Part shown: in pieces, positions 28,256 through 39,505 of the stretch
Layout: the number at the start of each line of letters is the position of its first letter
How positions within the stretch are numbered: position 1 is the stretch's first letter
Origin: Methylobacter sp.
GTDB lineage: Bacteria > Pseudomonadota > Gammaproteobacteria > Methylococcales > Methylomonadaceae
Direction of reading: 5' to 3'
DNA length: 64,000 bases
NCBI GenBank assembly: GCA_028716975.1
Contig: JAQUOU010000007.1
Span: 62,001 to 126,000 of the forward strand
Program-made: the position numbers and the translations under genes
The notes under the pieces: model-generated
Seen by the model: the letters and a program-made list of their open reading frames with translations, nothing else
What the model was told of the DNA's origin: nothing
The model's database searches: none

Positions 28256-29707
28256 TTACTCAAATCCTTTGGGTATTTGTAAATGCCAATCCGTCACTTG
28301 CTGATATTGATGAGCAATATTCAGCAATCTGTCTTCAGCGAAATAATTGCCGATAATCTGCAAGCCTACCGGCTTGCCTTGCGCAAATCCAGCCGGAATC
28401 GACATGGCGGGCACCCCGGCAAGATTAATGGCAATGGTATAAAAATCAGATAAATACATTTCAATAGGATTGTCGATTTTCTCGCCTATACCGAATGCCG
28501 TCGTCGGTGTCACCGGCCCCATGATGACATCAACCCTGGATAAAGCGTTTTTAAAATCCTCGCTGATTAAACGGCGGACTTTTTGGGCTTTAATATAATA
28601 AGCATCGTAATAGCCTGCTGATAAGGCATAAGTTCCCATCAAAATCCGGCGCTTGACTTCTTTGCCGAAACCTTCGCCACGGGAGCGGGTATATAAATCG
28701 GTTAAATCGACGGGATTCTCACAACGGTAGCCAAAGCGCACCCCGTCAAAACGGGACAGGTTGGCGGAACATTCGGCCGGCGCAATCACATAATAGGCGG
28801 GAATGGCTAATTTAAGATTAGGCATGGAAATTTCTATAATTTGTGCCCCTAATTTCCGATATTCATCAACAGCGGTTTCAATAATGGAAGCCATGTCGCT
28901 GTTCAACCCTTCGCTAAAGAACTCTTTGGGTAAACCGATTTTCAGACCTTCGATACGGTTGTTTAGCTCTTGCCGGTAATCGGGCACGGGCAAATCGACG
29001 CTGGTTGAGTCTTTTTCATCAAATCCGGCCATTGTTTGCAGCATAATGGCCGCATCTTCAGCACTACGCGCCATGGGGCCGCCTTGATCCAGGCTCGATG
29101 CATATGCGATCATGCCATATCGGGATACCCGTCCATAGGTGGGCTTTAAACCGGTGATGCCGCATAAAGCCGCAGGCTGGCGTATGGAGCCGCCGGTATC
29201 GGTGCCCGTCGCGCAGACCGTAAGACGGGCTGCCACAGCGGCTGCGGAACCACCCGAGGAGCCGCCGGGAACTTTAGTCATATCCCAGGGATTTTTAACT
29301 GCTCCGTAATAACTGGTTTCATTCGATGAACCCATGGCAAATTCGTCCATGTTGAGCTTACCCAGCATGACGGCGCCGGCTTTGTTGAATTTTTCTACGG
29401 TCGCAGCATTGTAAGGGGCGATAAAATTATCCAGCATTTTAGAACCGCAGGTGGTTTTGACGCCCTCCGTGCAAAAAATGTCTTTTTGGGCAATCGGGAT
29501 GCCGGTTAACAGCTCGGCATTACCTTGAGCGAGTCTGGCATCGGCTGCTTTAGCCGCCTGCAAGGCTGGCTCTTCGGTTACTGTGATGTAACAATTAAGC
29601 TGAGGATGCTGTTTGATTCTATTTAGAAAGGACTGAGTCAATTCCAGGCTTGAAAATTCACCTGACCGCAGACCTTTAGCTAACTCTGCAATTGTTTTAG
29701 TGTGCAT
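28256..29707 (-). CDS. gatA: Asp/Glu-tRNA(Asn/Gln) amidotransferase subunit A
   Basis: 483 residues from the ATG at 29707, which follows AAGGAACACACAGGC; a TTG 24 bases upstream overlaps gatC and is less likely. The amidase signature is complete: Lys in [13 protein letters not shown], the Gly/Ser loop [17 protein letters not shown], and [17 protein letters not shown] with the nucleophilic Ser and cis-Ser. GatA hydrolyses glutamine and channels ammonia to GatB. Middle gene of the gatCAB operon, which implies that this organism makes Gln-tRNA and/or Asn-tRNA by transamidation. Confidence 0.97.
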   Translation of the reverse strand: MHTKTIAELAKGLRSGEFSSLELTQSFLNRIKQHPQLNCYITVTEEPALQAAKAADARLAQGNAELLTGIPIAQKDIFCTEGVKTTCGSKMLDNFIAPYNAATVEKFNKAGAVMLGKLNMDEFAMGSSNETSYYGAVKNPWDMTKVPGGSSGGSAAAVAARLTVCATGTDTGGSIRQPAALCGITGLKPTYGRVSRYGMIAYASSLDQGGPMARSAEDAAIMLQTMAGFDEKDSTSVDLPVPDYRQELNNRIEGLKIGLPKEFFSEGLNSDMASIIETAVDEYRKLGAQIIEISMPNLKLAIPAYYVIAPAECSANLSRFDGVRFGYRCENPVDLTDLYTRSRGEGFGKEVKRRILMGTYALSAGYYDAYYIKAQKVRRLISEDFKNALSRVDVIMGPVTPTTAFGIGEKIDNPIEMYLSDFYTIAINLAGVPAMSIPAGFAQGKPVGLQIIGNYFAEDRLLNIAHQYQQVTDWHLQIPKGFE

Positions 29708-29723
29708 GCCTGTGTGTTCCTTA

Positions 29724-30011
29724 TCACTCAATGACTTTCGGCACTAAATAAAGTCCCGCTTCAACTTGCGGCGCAATTGCCTGAAATTTTTCCCGATTGT
29801 CGCATTCAGTAACCACATCGGCTCTAAGTCTTTGGGCCTGATCCATAGGATGAGCCATCGGGTTAATTCCATCCGTGTTTAAATCACCCATTTGTGTCAT
29901 CAAATTCAGCATCCCCGATAAATCTTTTGCATAACCGTCAATATCCTGATCATTAACTCCCAATCGCGCCAAGTGCGCAATTTTCTTCACCTCATCCGCC
30001 GTCAAGAACAT
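29724..30011 (-). CDS. gatC: Asp/Glu-tRNA(Asn/Gln) amidotransferase subunit C
   Basis: 95 residues, the normal size. The start [20 protein letters not shown] and the later [18 protein letters not shown] are family hallmarks. The tail ends [14 protein letters not shown], matching the usual (F)fvVPkViE. GatC is a belt that holds GatA and GatB together. GGAGTAAAAA precedes the ATG. First gene of the operon and divergent from mreB, with about 120 bases between the two starts, which must hold both promoters. Confidence 0.96.
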   Translation of the reverse strand: MFLTADEVKKIAHLARLGVNDQDIDGYAKDLSGMLNLMTQMGDLNTDGINPMAHPMDQAQRLRADVVTECDNREKFQAIAPQVEAGLYLVPKVIE

Positions 30012-30103
30012 TTTTTACTCCATAAAAACGAGCGACACTGTATTATTGGAAATATGATACTTTATATCTTGCTCAAATACCCGCTTGATTGATAAAGTAT
30101 TAA

Positions 30104-31177
<1,074 letters not shown>

Positions 31178-31237
31178 ATGCGCTATCCTTTAAATCAATT
31201 ATTCCGGCAGTAACCGGCTATTTGCCCGGCTACTTTA

Positions 31238-32152
31238 TTGTTTAACCGATACGAGACCTCACCCATAAAACTTTTATTTGCCACCGGCCCTTCACTCAGT
31301 ACTCGCCTTTTAGTGGCCGTAATCGCCTCCACTATTTTACTGGCAACTGAATACCGGAGCCCCCGATTGGACTCGGTTCGCACCACCTTATCTTTTTTTA
31401 TCGATCCGTTAAAATACCTGGTTGATTTGCCAACAGTACTGTTCCAGCATGCCACCGACTCAGTAAGTTCATACTCGGCATTAAAAAAGGAAAATGAGCG
31501 ATTGCGTGAAGAACAGCTCATCCATCAGACCCGGCTACTTAAATTTGCCTCTCTGGAGAAAGAAAATATTCGCTTGCGAGCCCTGCTGGAAAATTCTTTC
31601 AAACTTGGCGAGCAAGTACTGGTGGCTGAAATATTATCAGTAAATATGGCGCCTTATGAAAATATAGTTTTGGCCAATAAAGGCACTCGTTTTGGTGTTC
31701 ATTCCAAACAACCCGTACTGGATGCAAACGGCGTTGTCGGGCAGGTGTTTCGGGCGTTGCCGTTCAGTTCGGAAATCATGTTGATTACCGACCCGAATCA
31801 TGCCATTCCGGTACAGGTTAACCGCAATGGCTTGCTGACTATTGCCGTAGGAAGCGGTAAACTGAACCAGCTTAACTTACCTTTTTTACCTAATAATGCC
31901 GACATCCGCCCCGGCGATTTGTTAATAACATCCGGTTTAGGCGGCACTTTCCCTCCGGGTTATCCAGTTGGCGTAGTCGATGACTTTACCCCTCAGCCGA
32001 ATAGATCTTTCGCCAGTATTACCGCTACTCCCAAAGCCATGCTGGACCGGAATAGAGAGCTGATGATAGTCTGGAGTAATTCAACCCCCGTTCCACTTAT
32101 TTCAAAACAGACAGTGAAAGAAACAGATACTGCGGCTCACCCCGATGAATAA
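31238..32152 (+). CDS. mreC: rod shape-determining protein MreC
   Basis: 304 residues from a TTG start; no ATG fits the conserved N terminus (IKLLFATGPSLSTRLLVAVI). One membrane helix (about 20-38) is followed by a coiled coil (residues about 70-115, ALKKENERLREEQL then LEKENIRLRALLENS) and the beta-rich MreC core (GVVGQVFRALPFSSEIMLIT, GDLLITSGLGGTFPPGYPVG). Periplasmic MreC activates PBP2/RodA. The mreD start overlaps its last 8 bases. No strong ribosome site is seen before the TTG, so the start is the least certain part. Confidence 0.95.
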   Translation: MFNRYETSPIKLLFATGPSLSTRLLVAVIASTILLATEYRSPRLDSVRTTLSFFIDPLKYLVDLPTVLFQHATDSVSSYSALKKENERLREEQLIHQTRLLKFASLEKENIRLRALLENSFKLGEQVLVAEILSVNMAPYENIVLANKGTRFGVHSKQPVLDANGVVGQVFRALPFSSEIMLITDPNHAIPVQVNRNGLLTIAVGSGKLNQLNLPFLPNNADIRPGDLLITSGLGGTFPPGYPVGVVDDFTPQPNRSFASITATPKAMLDRNRELMIVWSNSTPVPLISKQTVKETDTAAHPDE

Positions 32153-32615
32153 GGATTCAGGCTTGAGCCGCATTATACTGACTATAGCCTTGGCGATGTG
32201 CATGAGAATTGCGCCTTTGCCAGGAACTATCGCTCTCCTTAACCCGGACTGGGTTCTCTTGGCCCTTATCTACTGGACGCTTGCCCTGCCGGAACGTGTC
32301 GGTATATTTCATGCCTGGACTTTTGGCTTGCTTACCGATGTCTTGACCGGCAGATTAATTGGCCAATACGCATTAGCTTATTCTTTAGTTATTTATATTT
32401 GCCTCAAACTACACAGACGCTTGCGCCAATTTCCTATCGTACAACAAGGCCTGTTTATCTTTTTCTGCCTGTTGCTCTCCCACTTATTGTTGTTCTGGAT
32501 AAAAAACATTCAGCATCCTTCTCAACTTCAACTCTCTTTTTGGCTCCCTGTTTTTACCGGCACGCTATGCTGGCCTTTGGTCTATACAGTATTGCGCTTT
32601 ATTCGTCTGGCTTGA
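32145..32615 (+). CDS. mreD: rod shape-determining protein MreD
   Basis: 156 residues, very hydrophobic, with about five transmembrane helices. Family features: RIAPLPGTIALLNPDWVLLA near the N terminus and GIFHAWTFGLLTDVLTGRLI in the middle, resembling the proteobacterial W.Gl..D...G..lG signature. MreD links MreC to the PBP2/RodA complex. It overlaps mreC, which supports coupled translation, and mrdA follows after 30 bases. Confidence 0.93.
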   Translation: MNKDSGLSRIILTIALAMCMRIAPLPGTIALLNPDWVLLALIYWTLALPERVGIFHAWTFGLLTDVLTGRLIGQYALAYSLVIYICLKLHRRLRQFPIVQQGLFIFFCLLLSHLLLFWIKNIQHPSQLQLSFWLPVFTGTLCWPLVYTVLRFIRLA

Positions 32616-32645
32616 CCCCCTTAGTTAGGCAGTTTTCCGGCTGTT

Positions 32646-34484
32646 ATGTCTCGTACTTATACAATTAAAGACAATTTAGTAGAGAACCGTCTGTTTCTCA
32701 ACCGTATTGCCGCCGCGTTTATTACTATAATAGTATTGACTTCCGGCCTGGTTATCCGCTTGGTTTATCTGCAAATTGTCGGGCACGAGCATTATGCAAC
32801 TCTCGCAAAAGACAACAGTATTAAAATTGAACCCCTGGTGCCGACCCGAGGCATTATTTATGACCGGCATGGAAAAATTCTAGCCGAAAACAGGCCCTCT
32901 TACAGCCTGGAACTAATTCCCGAACAAATCAGTAATCTCGACGATACGCTGCTTCGCTTGCAAAAAATTCTCGATATCCCCGATGAAAAAATCGAGCAGT
33001 ACCAAAAACAACGTATTCGCCAAAAGCGTTTCACGAGTACTCCTTTATTAATCAGCATGAGTGATGAGGAAGTCGCAAAATTTGCCGTCGTCAGACCTTA
33101 TTTTCCCGGCGTCGATATTCATGCCCGCCTGGTTCGGCATTATCCTTATTACGAGTTAGCTTCGCATGTTGTCGGTTATGTAGGCCGTATCAACGAAACC
33201 GAGCTAAAAACATTACCCATTGCCGAATATCGAGGCTCGAATCATGTCGGCAAAATAGGCATAGAGGGCTTTTATGAAACCGAACTGCATGGCAAAGCGG
33301 GTTATGCTGAAATTGAAACCAATGTGCAGGCCCGCGCAATTAACATAATAAACGAGGTGGATCCGGATCCCGGCGCGAATCTGTATTTAACCTTGGATAT
33401 TGATTTACAAAAAACCGCCTATGATGCTTTGGATACCTTCAATGGCGCGGTAGTCGCTATTGAAATCAAAACCGGAGGCGTGCTGGTATTTGCAAGCCGC
33501 CCCGGATTCGACCCTAACCCTTTTGTCGTCGGCATTACCAATAATGCCTATCAGGCATTGCAATCATCGGATAATCAGCCCTTATATAATCGAGCGCTAC
33601 GGGGCCTGTATCCTCCCGGCTCAACGATCAAGCCGTTTATCGGTCTGGCCGGCCTTGAATATAATGCCATAAGCTACCAGCACAGGCTTTTCTGCCCCGG
33701 CTATTATCAATTGCCGAATGTCAGTCATCGTTATCGGGATTGGAAAAAAGGCGGACATGGAGGCGTTAATTTAAACGAAGCCATTACCCAATCCTGCGAC
33801 GTCTATTTCTATACGCTTGCCTCCATGCTCGGCATAGACCGTATGCACGCTTTTTTACAGCAATTTGGCTTTGGTGAGAAATCGGGTATCGATCTGGTCG
33901 GTGAAAAATCAGGCTTATTACCGTCGCGGGAATGGAAGCGCGATCAAAGAAATCAGTCCTGGTACCCCGGCGAGACGCTGATTACAGGAATAGGTCAGGG
34001 ATTTTTACAGGTTTCGCCATTACAGCTTGCCAGAGCTACTGCAACATTGGCTAATAAAGGCAATGTTGTAACGCCATTCCTGGTGGATAAAATTGTCAGG
34101 ATGGGCTCGACCAGCCGCGGCCCTGAAACCCATGATAAAACCATTCCGCTTAAACTGGGCAATGTTAATAATATTATTCAGGGCATGGTCAATGTGGTCC
34201 ATAGCGCACGAGGCACAGCCAAAGGCATCAACAACGATATCACTTACCAAATCGCCGGTAAAACGGGGACTGCCCAGGTTTTTAATATCAAACAGGACGC
34301 GAAATATAACGAAAATGAAATTGACTTCAAGTTGCGGGATCATGCTTTATTTATTTCTTTTGCGCCGGCGGATGATCCAAAAATCGCAGTGGCCGTTATT
34401 GTAGAAAATGGCGGTCACGGCGGTTCCGTCGCGGCACCTATTGCAGGGAAAGTCATCAAGCAGTTTTTAGGAGATCAAAAATGA
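32646..34484 (+). CDS. mrdA: penicillin-binding protein 2 (elongation transpeptidase)
   Basis: 612 residues. One N-terminal transmembrane helix (about 18-40), a pedestal domain (IVGHEHYATLAKDNSIKIEP, RGIIYDRHGKILAENRPSY) and the transpeptidase domain. Active-site motifs: Ser326-x-x-Lys329 in PPGSTIKPF, SxN-type SCD in TQSCDVYFYTLASM, and Lys539-Thr-Gly in AGKTGTAQVF. It cross-links peptidoglycan in the elongasome and works as a pair with RodA, whose ATG overlaps its stop (ATGA). Beta-lactams such as mecillinam target this family. Confidence 0.97.
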   Translation: MSRTYTIKDNLVENRLFLNRIAAAFITIIVLTSGLVIRLVYLQIVGHEHYATLAKDNSIKIEPLVPTRGIIYDRHGKILAENRPSYSLELIPEQISNLDDTLLRLQKILDIPDEKIEQYQKQRIRQKRFTSTPLLISMSDEEVAKFAVVRPYFPGVDIHARLVRHYPYYELASHVVGYVGRINETELKTLPIAEYRGSNHVGKIGIEGFYETELHGKAGYAEIETNVQARAINIINEVDPDPGANLYLTLDIDLQKTAYDALDTFNGAVVAIEIKTGGVLVFASRPGFDPNPFVVGITNNAYQALQSSDNQPLYNRALRGLYPPGSTIKPFIGLAGLEYNAISYQHRLFCPGYYQLPNVSHRYRDWKKGGHGGVNLNEAITQSCDVYFYTLASMLGIDRMHAFLQQFGFGEKSGIDLVGEKSGLLPSREWKRDQRNQSWYPGETLITGIGQGFLQVSPLQLARATATLANKGNVVTPFLVDKIVRMGSTSRGPETHDKTIPLKLGNVNNIIQGMVNVVHSARGTAKGINNDITYQIAGKTGTAQVFNIKQDAKYNENEIDFKLRDHALFISFAPADDPKIAVAVIVENGGHGGSVAAPIAGKVIKQFLGDQK

Positions 34485-35611
34485 AAACGGAAACCCGGAG
34501 CGAACAATTTCAACCTCCTTCACTTATTGGCAATATCCTCAGAAAATTGCACATAGACATCCCGTTATTTATTGGCCTGGTTTTTACTTCACTACTGAGT
34601 TTTATAATTCTTTACAGTGCCGGCAGTCAGGAACTGGACATACTACTACGCCAGGGCGCGCGTGTCGGACTGGCTTTTGGATTGATGACGGTATTGGCTC
34701 ATATTGACCCGTATCAATTTAAACGCTATTCCGCCCTGCTCTTTAACATAGGCATTTTCCTGCTTATTGCCGTACTGATCATGGGACAAATAGGAAAAGG
34801 CGCGCAACGCTGGCTGGATATAGGTTTTTTCCGTTTCCAGCCGTCTGAAATGATCAAAATCACTACACCGATGATGATTGCCTGGTATCTTGCAGAACAT
34901 CCGCTGCCGCCCAAGTCAAAACAGCTTTTTATCGCCAGTTTACTGATTGTCATTCCCACACTGTTGATAGCGAAACAGCCTGATCTTGGAACTGCATTAC
35001 TGGTGGCAAGCTCCGGTGCAGGCGTACTGTTTTTCGCCGGCCTTTCCTGGCGATTTATTCTAGGAATTGTCGCGGCGATATCGTCACTCACCCCTGTGAT
35101 CTGGCATTTTATGCGGGGTTATCAACGCGATCGCGTACTTACCTTCTTAAATCCGGAAGCAGATCCGTTAGGCAGGGGATATCACATCATTCAATCGAAA
35201 ATTGCCATTGGTTCCGGCGGCATTTATGGTAAAGGCTGGCTCGGCAGCACCCAGTCCGAACTGGATTTTTTACCGGAAAGCTCTACCGACTTTATTTTTG
35301 CCGTATTTGCTGAAGAATTCGGCCTTTTCGGTTGCGTGGGGTTATTGATTTTATACCTGCTTATTATCGGACGCTGCCTGTATATAGCGTCCCAGGCTCA
35401 GGATACCTATAGCCGATTATTAGCCGGCAGCTTGGCTTTTACTTTTTTTGTTTATGTTTTTGTCAACATAGGCATGGTCATTGGCATATTGCCGGTGGTG
35501 GGGGTTCCGTTGCCGTTAATCAGTTACGGCGGGACATCCATCGTCACGCTGCTGGCCGGTTTCGGCATTCTTATGTCAATTCATACCCATAAAAAATTTC
35601 TACCCAATTAA
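34481..35611 (+). CDS. rodA: SEDS glycosyltransferase RodA
   Basis: 376 residues with about ten membrane helices. Signatures of the SEDS family: AQRWLDIGFFRFQPSEMIKI, QPDLGTALLVASSGAGVLF, QSKIAIGSGGIYGKGWLGST, FLPESSTDFIFAVFAEEFGL and GVPLPLISYGGTSIVTLLAG. The Asp in the STDFIFAV motif is catalytically important in this family. RodA polymerises glycan strands from lipid II, and PBP2 then cross-links them. The ATGA overlap with mrdA and zero-base spacing to mltB indicate tight coupling. Confidence 0.97.
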   Translation: MKTETRSEQFQPPSLIGNILRKLHIDIPLFIGLVFTSLLSFIILYSAGSQELDILLRQGARVGLAFGLMTVLAHIDPYQFKRYSALLFNIGIFLLIAVLIMGQIGKGAQRWLDIGFFRFQPSEMIKITTPMMIAWYLAEHPLPPKSKQLFIASLLIVIPTLLIAKQPDLGTALLVASSGAGVLFFAGLSWRFILGIVAAISSLTPVIWHFMRGYQRDRVLTFLNPEADPLGRGYHIIQSKIAIGSGGIYGKGWLGSTQSELDFLPESSTDFIFAVFAEEFGLFGCVGLLILYLLIIGRCLYIASQAQDTYSRLLAGSLAFTFFVYVFVNIGMVIGILPVVGVPLPLISYGGTSIVTLLAGFGILMSIHTHKKFLPN

Positions 35612-36610
35612 ATGAAATATCTATACATCTTGGCTCAGATCACTCTGAGCTGCATCTGTTTGACTTTTATTTCCTGTACTCCTGAAATAAAACGGACTAA
35701 ACCAGCCGATATATTTATCAGCCAAATGGTAGCAAAGCATGGGTTTAATGAATCCGAACTTAATCATTTGTTCCAATCCGTCGAAATTAAAAACGATATA
35801 ATCAAAAAAATTTCTTCACCTGCTGAAGGCTTGCCCTGGTACAAATATCGCAAAATATTCCTGACCGAATCCCGCATCAATGAAGGCGTTAAATTCTGGC
35901 AGGAAAACGCCCCGGCATTAGCCGCCGCTGAACAAAAATACGGTGTCCCTGCAGAAATTATTATCGCTATACTGGGCGTTGAAACACTGTACGGACAAAG
36001 AACCGGCACCCACCGCGTCATTGACGCCCTTTCTACACTGGCATTTGCCTATCCGCCGCGCAGTAAATTCTTTCTTGGCGAACTGGAAAATTATTTACTG
36101 CTCTGCCGGGAGGAACACATTAATCCGCTGGAACCAACAGGCTCTTACGCCGGCGCAATGGGGCTACCGCAATTCATGCCTAGCAGCTTTAGAACCTATG
36201 CGGCTGATTTTGATAACGATAACCGTCGCGATATCTGGCATGACAAAAGCGATGTCATCGCCAGTATTGCCAATTACTTTGCCAGGCATAAATGGCAAAG
36301 CGGACAGCCTATTGCCGTTCCGGTTAGTGCCTTAGGCGAAAACTATAAAGCGGCTTTAAAGAAGGACCTTAAGCCAAATTTAACAATTGCCCAGTTACAA
36401 TCACTTTCAATAAATTTACCCAAGCCATTACCATTGAATAATAAAGTAACACTTCTAGCTTTTGAACTAGAACAAGGAGAAGAGCTATGGGCAGCTTTAG
36501 AAAATTTTTACGTAATTACCCGCTACAATCACAGTCCTTTATATGCCATGGCTGTTTTTCAGCTAAGCCAGGCCATTTCCATAAAAAGATTTTCATCCCC
36601 TTATGAATAA
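35612..36610 (+). CDS. mltB: membrane-bound lytic murein transglycosylase B
   Basis: 332 residues. An N-terminal signal with Cys (CLTFISC) makes it a likely outer-membrane lipoprotein. The catalytic Glu is in IAILGVETLYGQRTGTHRV. Further MltB motifs are FAYPPRSKFFLGELENYLLL, GSYAGAMGLPQFMPSSFRTY and DFDNDNRRDIWHDKSDVIAS. It cuts glycan strands to leave 1,6-anhydro-muramyl ends, making room for new wall. It starts directly at the rodA stop and overlaps rlpA by 8 bases. Confidence 0.95.
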   Translation: MKYLYILAQITLSCICLTFISCTPEIKRTKPADIFISQMVAKHGFNESELNHLFQSVEIKNDIIKKISSPAEGLPWYKYRKIFLTESRINEGVKFWQENAPALAAAEQKYGVPAEIIIAILGVETLYGQRTGTHRVIDALSTLAFAYPPRSKFFLGELENYLLLCREEHINPLEPTGSYAGAMGLPQFMPSSFRTYAADFDNDNRRDIWHDKSDVIASIANYFARHKWQSGQPIAVPVSALGENYKAALKKDLKPNLTIAQLQSLSINLPKPLPLNNKVTLLAFELEQGEELWAALENFYVITRYNHSPLYAMAVFQLSQAISIKRFSSPYE

Positions 36611-37463
36611 AAAACTCATACCAGCCATTTCACTTTGCGTTCTGTGCAGTTGTAGCACAGAACAAATAAAAACCACCTCTGTATCCCGGCAAACTCTCGA
36701 TACCATAGCCTCCACCCCTTCCGCAACAACCACGTACACGCATCAACTGAGTCAATTCAGACATCATTCAATATTACGAGTGAACAAGCATACTGATGAT
36801 AGTGCTGCGAATGAAAATAAAGAAGAAACCTCGCAAGAAAATTTTTTCCCTCGCATTGCCCGGTATCTGAAACAGGGAATTGCATCCTGGTACGGCCCTG
36901 AATTTCACGGCAAAAAAACCGCTACCGGCGAAATATTCGATATGTATGCTATGACGGCGGCGCACAAAACACTGCCCATTCCCTCATATGCTCAAATAAC
37001 TAACCTGGAAAACCAGCGTAGCATTATTGTGCGAATAAATGACCGGGGCCCTTTTGTCGGCAACAGGGTTTTGGATTTATCATACGCCGCGGCTAAAAAC
37101 CTGGACCTTCACAAGGAAGGTACCGGGGCTGTAGAAATAAAAGCTTTATCGCCTGATCAGGCGCTGCCGCAATTGCAAAAAGCAGCGGCAAAACAAAAAA
37201 AGAATGTATACCTGCAAGTCGGCACCTTCGGAAGTCAAAAGAAAGCCTTGAAATTAAAAAATAAAATCGCCTCCCATCATTTACCTCAGCCTGAAATCTT
37301 ATCTTCTACCTACAAGGAGTCCACTCTCTATAAAGTACAAATGGGGCCTATACAATCAACAGCCAGTGCAGATAACCTGAATCGTCAATTGGCAAAAATA
37401 GGCATAACAGATACTCAATTTGTTACTGAAGCCAAACAAATACAAAGCGCCATGATACAATAA
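36603..37463 (+). CDS. rlpA: septal ring lytic transglycosylase RlpA
   Basis: 286 residues. Lipoprotein start with Cys-Ser-Cys (LCVLCSCS). The double-psi beta-barrel is at about residues 92-180: GIASWYGPEFHGKKTATGEI, MTAAHKTLPIPS, VRINDRGPFVGNRVLDLSYA, with the conserved DRGPF Asp. The C-terminal SPOR domain (VYLQVGTFGSQKKALKLKNK) binds denuded glycan at the division site. RlpA acts after amidases have removed stem peptides. Its place after mltB and before dacA is the common gammaproteobacterial order. Confidence 0.95.
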   Translation: MNKKLIPAISLCVLCSCSTEQIKTTSVSRQTLDTIASTPSATTTYTHQLSQFRHHSILRVNKHTDDSAANENKEETSQENFFPRIARYLKQGIASWYGPEFHGKKTATGEIFDMYAMTAAHKTLPIPSYAQITNLENQRSIIVRINDRGPFVGNRVLDLSYAAAKNLDLHKEGTGAVEIKALSPDQALPQLQKAAAKQKKNVYLQVGTFGSQKKALKLKNKIASHHLPQPEILSSTYKESTLYKVQMGPIQSTASADNLNRQLAKIGITDTQFVTEAKQIQSAMIQ

Positions 37464-37494
37464 ACTATGTTTTACTGTATCCATTCCCAAGAGC

Positions 37495-38673
37495 ATGATA
37501 TTTTTTAAAGGCTTAACCCGTTTTCAGTTTTTTTTATTTTTTAGTTTTTTATTCCTCGCCTCTCCGGCAAACTCAGACGATGCTGAAATTCTAACGCCGC
37601 CAGCGCCTCAGGTGACCGCCAGCAGCTATATGTTGCTGGACTTTAATACCGGTAAAGTATTAGCCGAAAATAATGCTGATGCCAAACTGGCCCCGGCCAG
37701 CCTTACCAAAATATTGACTGTTTATGTGGTTTTCCGGGAACTCGGCAATGGCCATTTGCACCTGGAAGATAATGTCATCATTAGCCAGAAAGCCTGGCAA
37801 ACATCAGGCTCCCGCATGTTTATTGAGGTCAATAACCCCGTCAAGGTTGAAGATCTGCTGAAAGGTGTAATTATACAATCGGGTAACGATGCCAGTGTCG
37901 CTCTTGCAGAACATGTCGCAGGCAATGAACTTACTTTTGCTGACATGATGAATCAGCACGCCCAACGCCTGGGGATGACTAACACCCATTTCTTGAATGC
38001 CGATGGGTTGCCCAACCCCGATCATTACACCACAGCACGCGATTTGGCCATTCTTACCCGGGCGTTGATTAAAGAATTCCCTGACTTTTACCGCTGGTTT
38101 TCACAAAAAGAATTTACGTTTAATAAAATCACCCAACAGAATCGCAATAAACTGCTCTGGCGCGATGAAACAGTTGATGGCGTTAAAACCGGATTTACCG
38201 ATGATGCAGGCTATTGCCTGGTTGCCTCTGCGCTAAGAGACAATATGCGCCTGATTTCCGTCGTCATGGGCACCAAAAGTGTCAATGCCAGAGCCAACGA
38301 AAACCAAAACCTGCTTAATTATGGCTTTCGGTTTTTTGAAACACATCGTTTGTATCAAGGCAAAACTTCTTTAACTGAAGCAAGGATCTGGAAAGGCGAT
38401 ACCAAAAACCTGCAACTAGGCTTAGCCGAAGATCTTTTTGTCACTATTCCACGTCGTCATTATAATGACCTGAAAGCCGTTATTACGATTGATAAAGATA
38501 TTACTGCTCCTGTTACAGAAGGCCAAAAACTCGGTTCAGTAAATGTCGCCCTGAAAGATGAAGTTCTTGCCAGTAAAGACTTGGTAGCGCTTAAAACTGT
38601 CGATAAAGGAAATATTTTCCAGAGACTCTATGATGAGGGTATGCTGTTGATGGGCAAACAAGATGGAAAATAA
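37495..38673 (+). CDS. dacA: D-alanyl-D-alanine carboxypeptidase (PBP5/6 type)
   Basis: 392 residues. Signal peptide 1-27 (ending PANS). The S11 peptidase motifs are intact: Ser69-x-x-Lys72 in APASLTK, Ser129-Gly-Asn131 in QSGNDASVAL and Lys231-Thr-Gly in DGVKTGFTDDAGY. A C-terminal beta-rich domain and an amphipathic tail (FQRLYDEGMLLMGKQ) hold it to the inner membrane. It trims the terminal D-Ala from pentapeptides, limiting cross-linking. It overlaps the transaminase gene by 11 bases. Confidence 0.97.
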   Translation: MIFFKGLTRFQFFLFFSFLFLASPANSDDAEILTPPAPQVTASSYMLLDFNTGKVLAENNADAKLAPASLTKILTVYVVFRELGNGHLHLEDNVIISQKAWQTSGSRMFIEVNNPVKVEDLLKGVIIQSGNDASVALAEHVAGNELTFADMMNQHAQRLGMTNTHFLNADGLPNPDHYTTARDLAILTRALIKEFPDFYRWFSQKEFTFNKITQQNRNKLLWRDETVDGVKTGFTDDAGYCLVASALRDNMRLISVVMGTKSVNARANENQNLLNYGFRFFETHRLYQGKTSLTEARIWKGDTKNLQLGLAEDLFVTIPRRHYNDLKAVITIDKDITAPVTEGQKLGSVNVALKDEVLASKDLVALKTVDKGNIFQRLYDEGMLLMGKQDGK

Positions 38674-39505
38674 AACAGTCTACCTGAACGGGCAGTATGT
38701 GCTGCTGGCTGAAGCCAAGGTCTCGGTCATGGATCGCGGCTTTTTATTCGGCGACGGCGTTTATGAAGTTATTCCTTCTTATTCCGGCCATTTATTCCAT
38801 TTTCAAGAGCACATGGAGCGACTGGAAAACAGTTTGAATTCCATTCGTTTAGTCAATCCTCACAGCCGCGAGCAATGGCTGGAAATTTTGACTCCTTTAC
38901 TGGATTTTAGTCTGGACCAATATATTTATCTACAGATTACTCGTGGAGTTGGGCCGAAGAGAGATCACGCTTTTCCCGAAAATATCGCGCCCACCGTCTT
39001 TGCCATCTGTTCAAATATCGTGCCTTTAGAGGGGAAAGATAGCGGTGTAAAAGCAATCAGCCTGGATGATAGCCGGTGGGATCTTTGCAATGTTAAAGCC
39101 ACTACGCTTCTGGCCAACATCCTGCTCAGACAGGAAGCCGTGGAGAAAGGTTGTGCTGAAGCCATTTTAGTCAAAGACGGTTATGTTACCGAAGGCGCTG
39201 CCAGTAATATATTCGCAGTGATTGACGGCATATTGATTACCCCGCCCAAAGGCAATGGCATATTGCCCGGCATTACGCGCGATGTCATTCTGGAACTTGC
39301 CAAAAAAAACAATGTGCCCGCTACTGAGGATATCATTTCTTTGGAAGCATTAAAATCCGCCAGTGAAATATGGCTAACCAGCTCCACTCGCGAAATCATT
39401 CCGGTTGTTGAACTTGACTCCAAAAAGGTCTCGGACGGCAAACCCGGGCCGGTCTTTCACGCTGTGAATGGGCTTTTTCAAGCTTACAAACGTTCGCTTT
39501 TATGA
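38663..39505 (+). CDS. D-amino acid aminotransferase (class IV PLP enzyme)
   Basis: 280 residues of the branched-chain/D-amino acid/ADCL fold-type IV family: VSVMDRGFLFGDGVYEVIPS at the N terminus, the PLP lysine in LCNVKATTLLANILLRQEAV, and TEGAASNIFAVIDG with KGNGILPGITRD near the cofactor. Likely reaction: D-Ala + 2-oxoglutarate to pyruvate + D-Glu, and the reverse. It overlaps dacA by 11 bases and the downstream DUF493 gene by 4, placing a D-amino acid enzyme inside the wall cluster. That context supports D-specificity over aminodeoxychorismate lyase, which is the alternative. Confidence 0.85.
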   Translation: MENKTVYLNGQYVLLAEAKVSVMDRGFLFGDGVYEVIPSYSGHLFHFQEHMERLENSLNSIRLVNPHSREQWLEILTPLLDFSLDQYIYLQITRGVGPKRDHAFPENIAPTVFAICSNIVPLEGKDSGVKAISLDDSRWDLCNVKATTLLANILLRQEAVEKGCAEAILVKDGYVTEGAASNIFAVIDGILITPPKGNGILPGITRDVILELAKKNNVPATEDIISLEALKSASEIWLTSSTREIIPVVELDSKKVSDGKPGPVFHAVNGLFQAYKRSLL

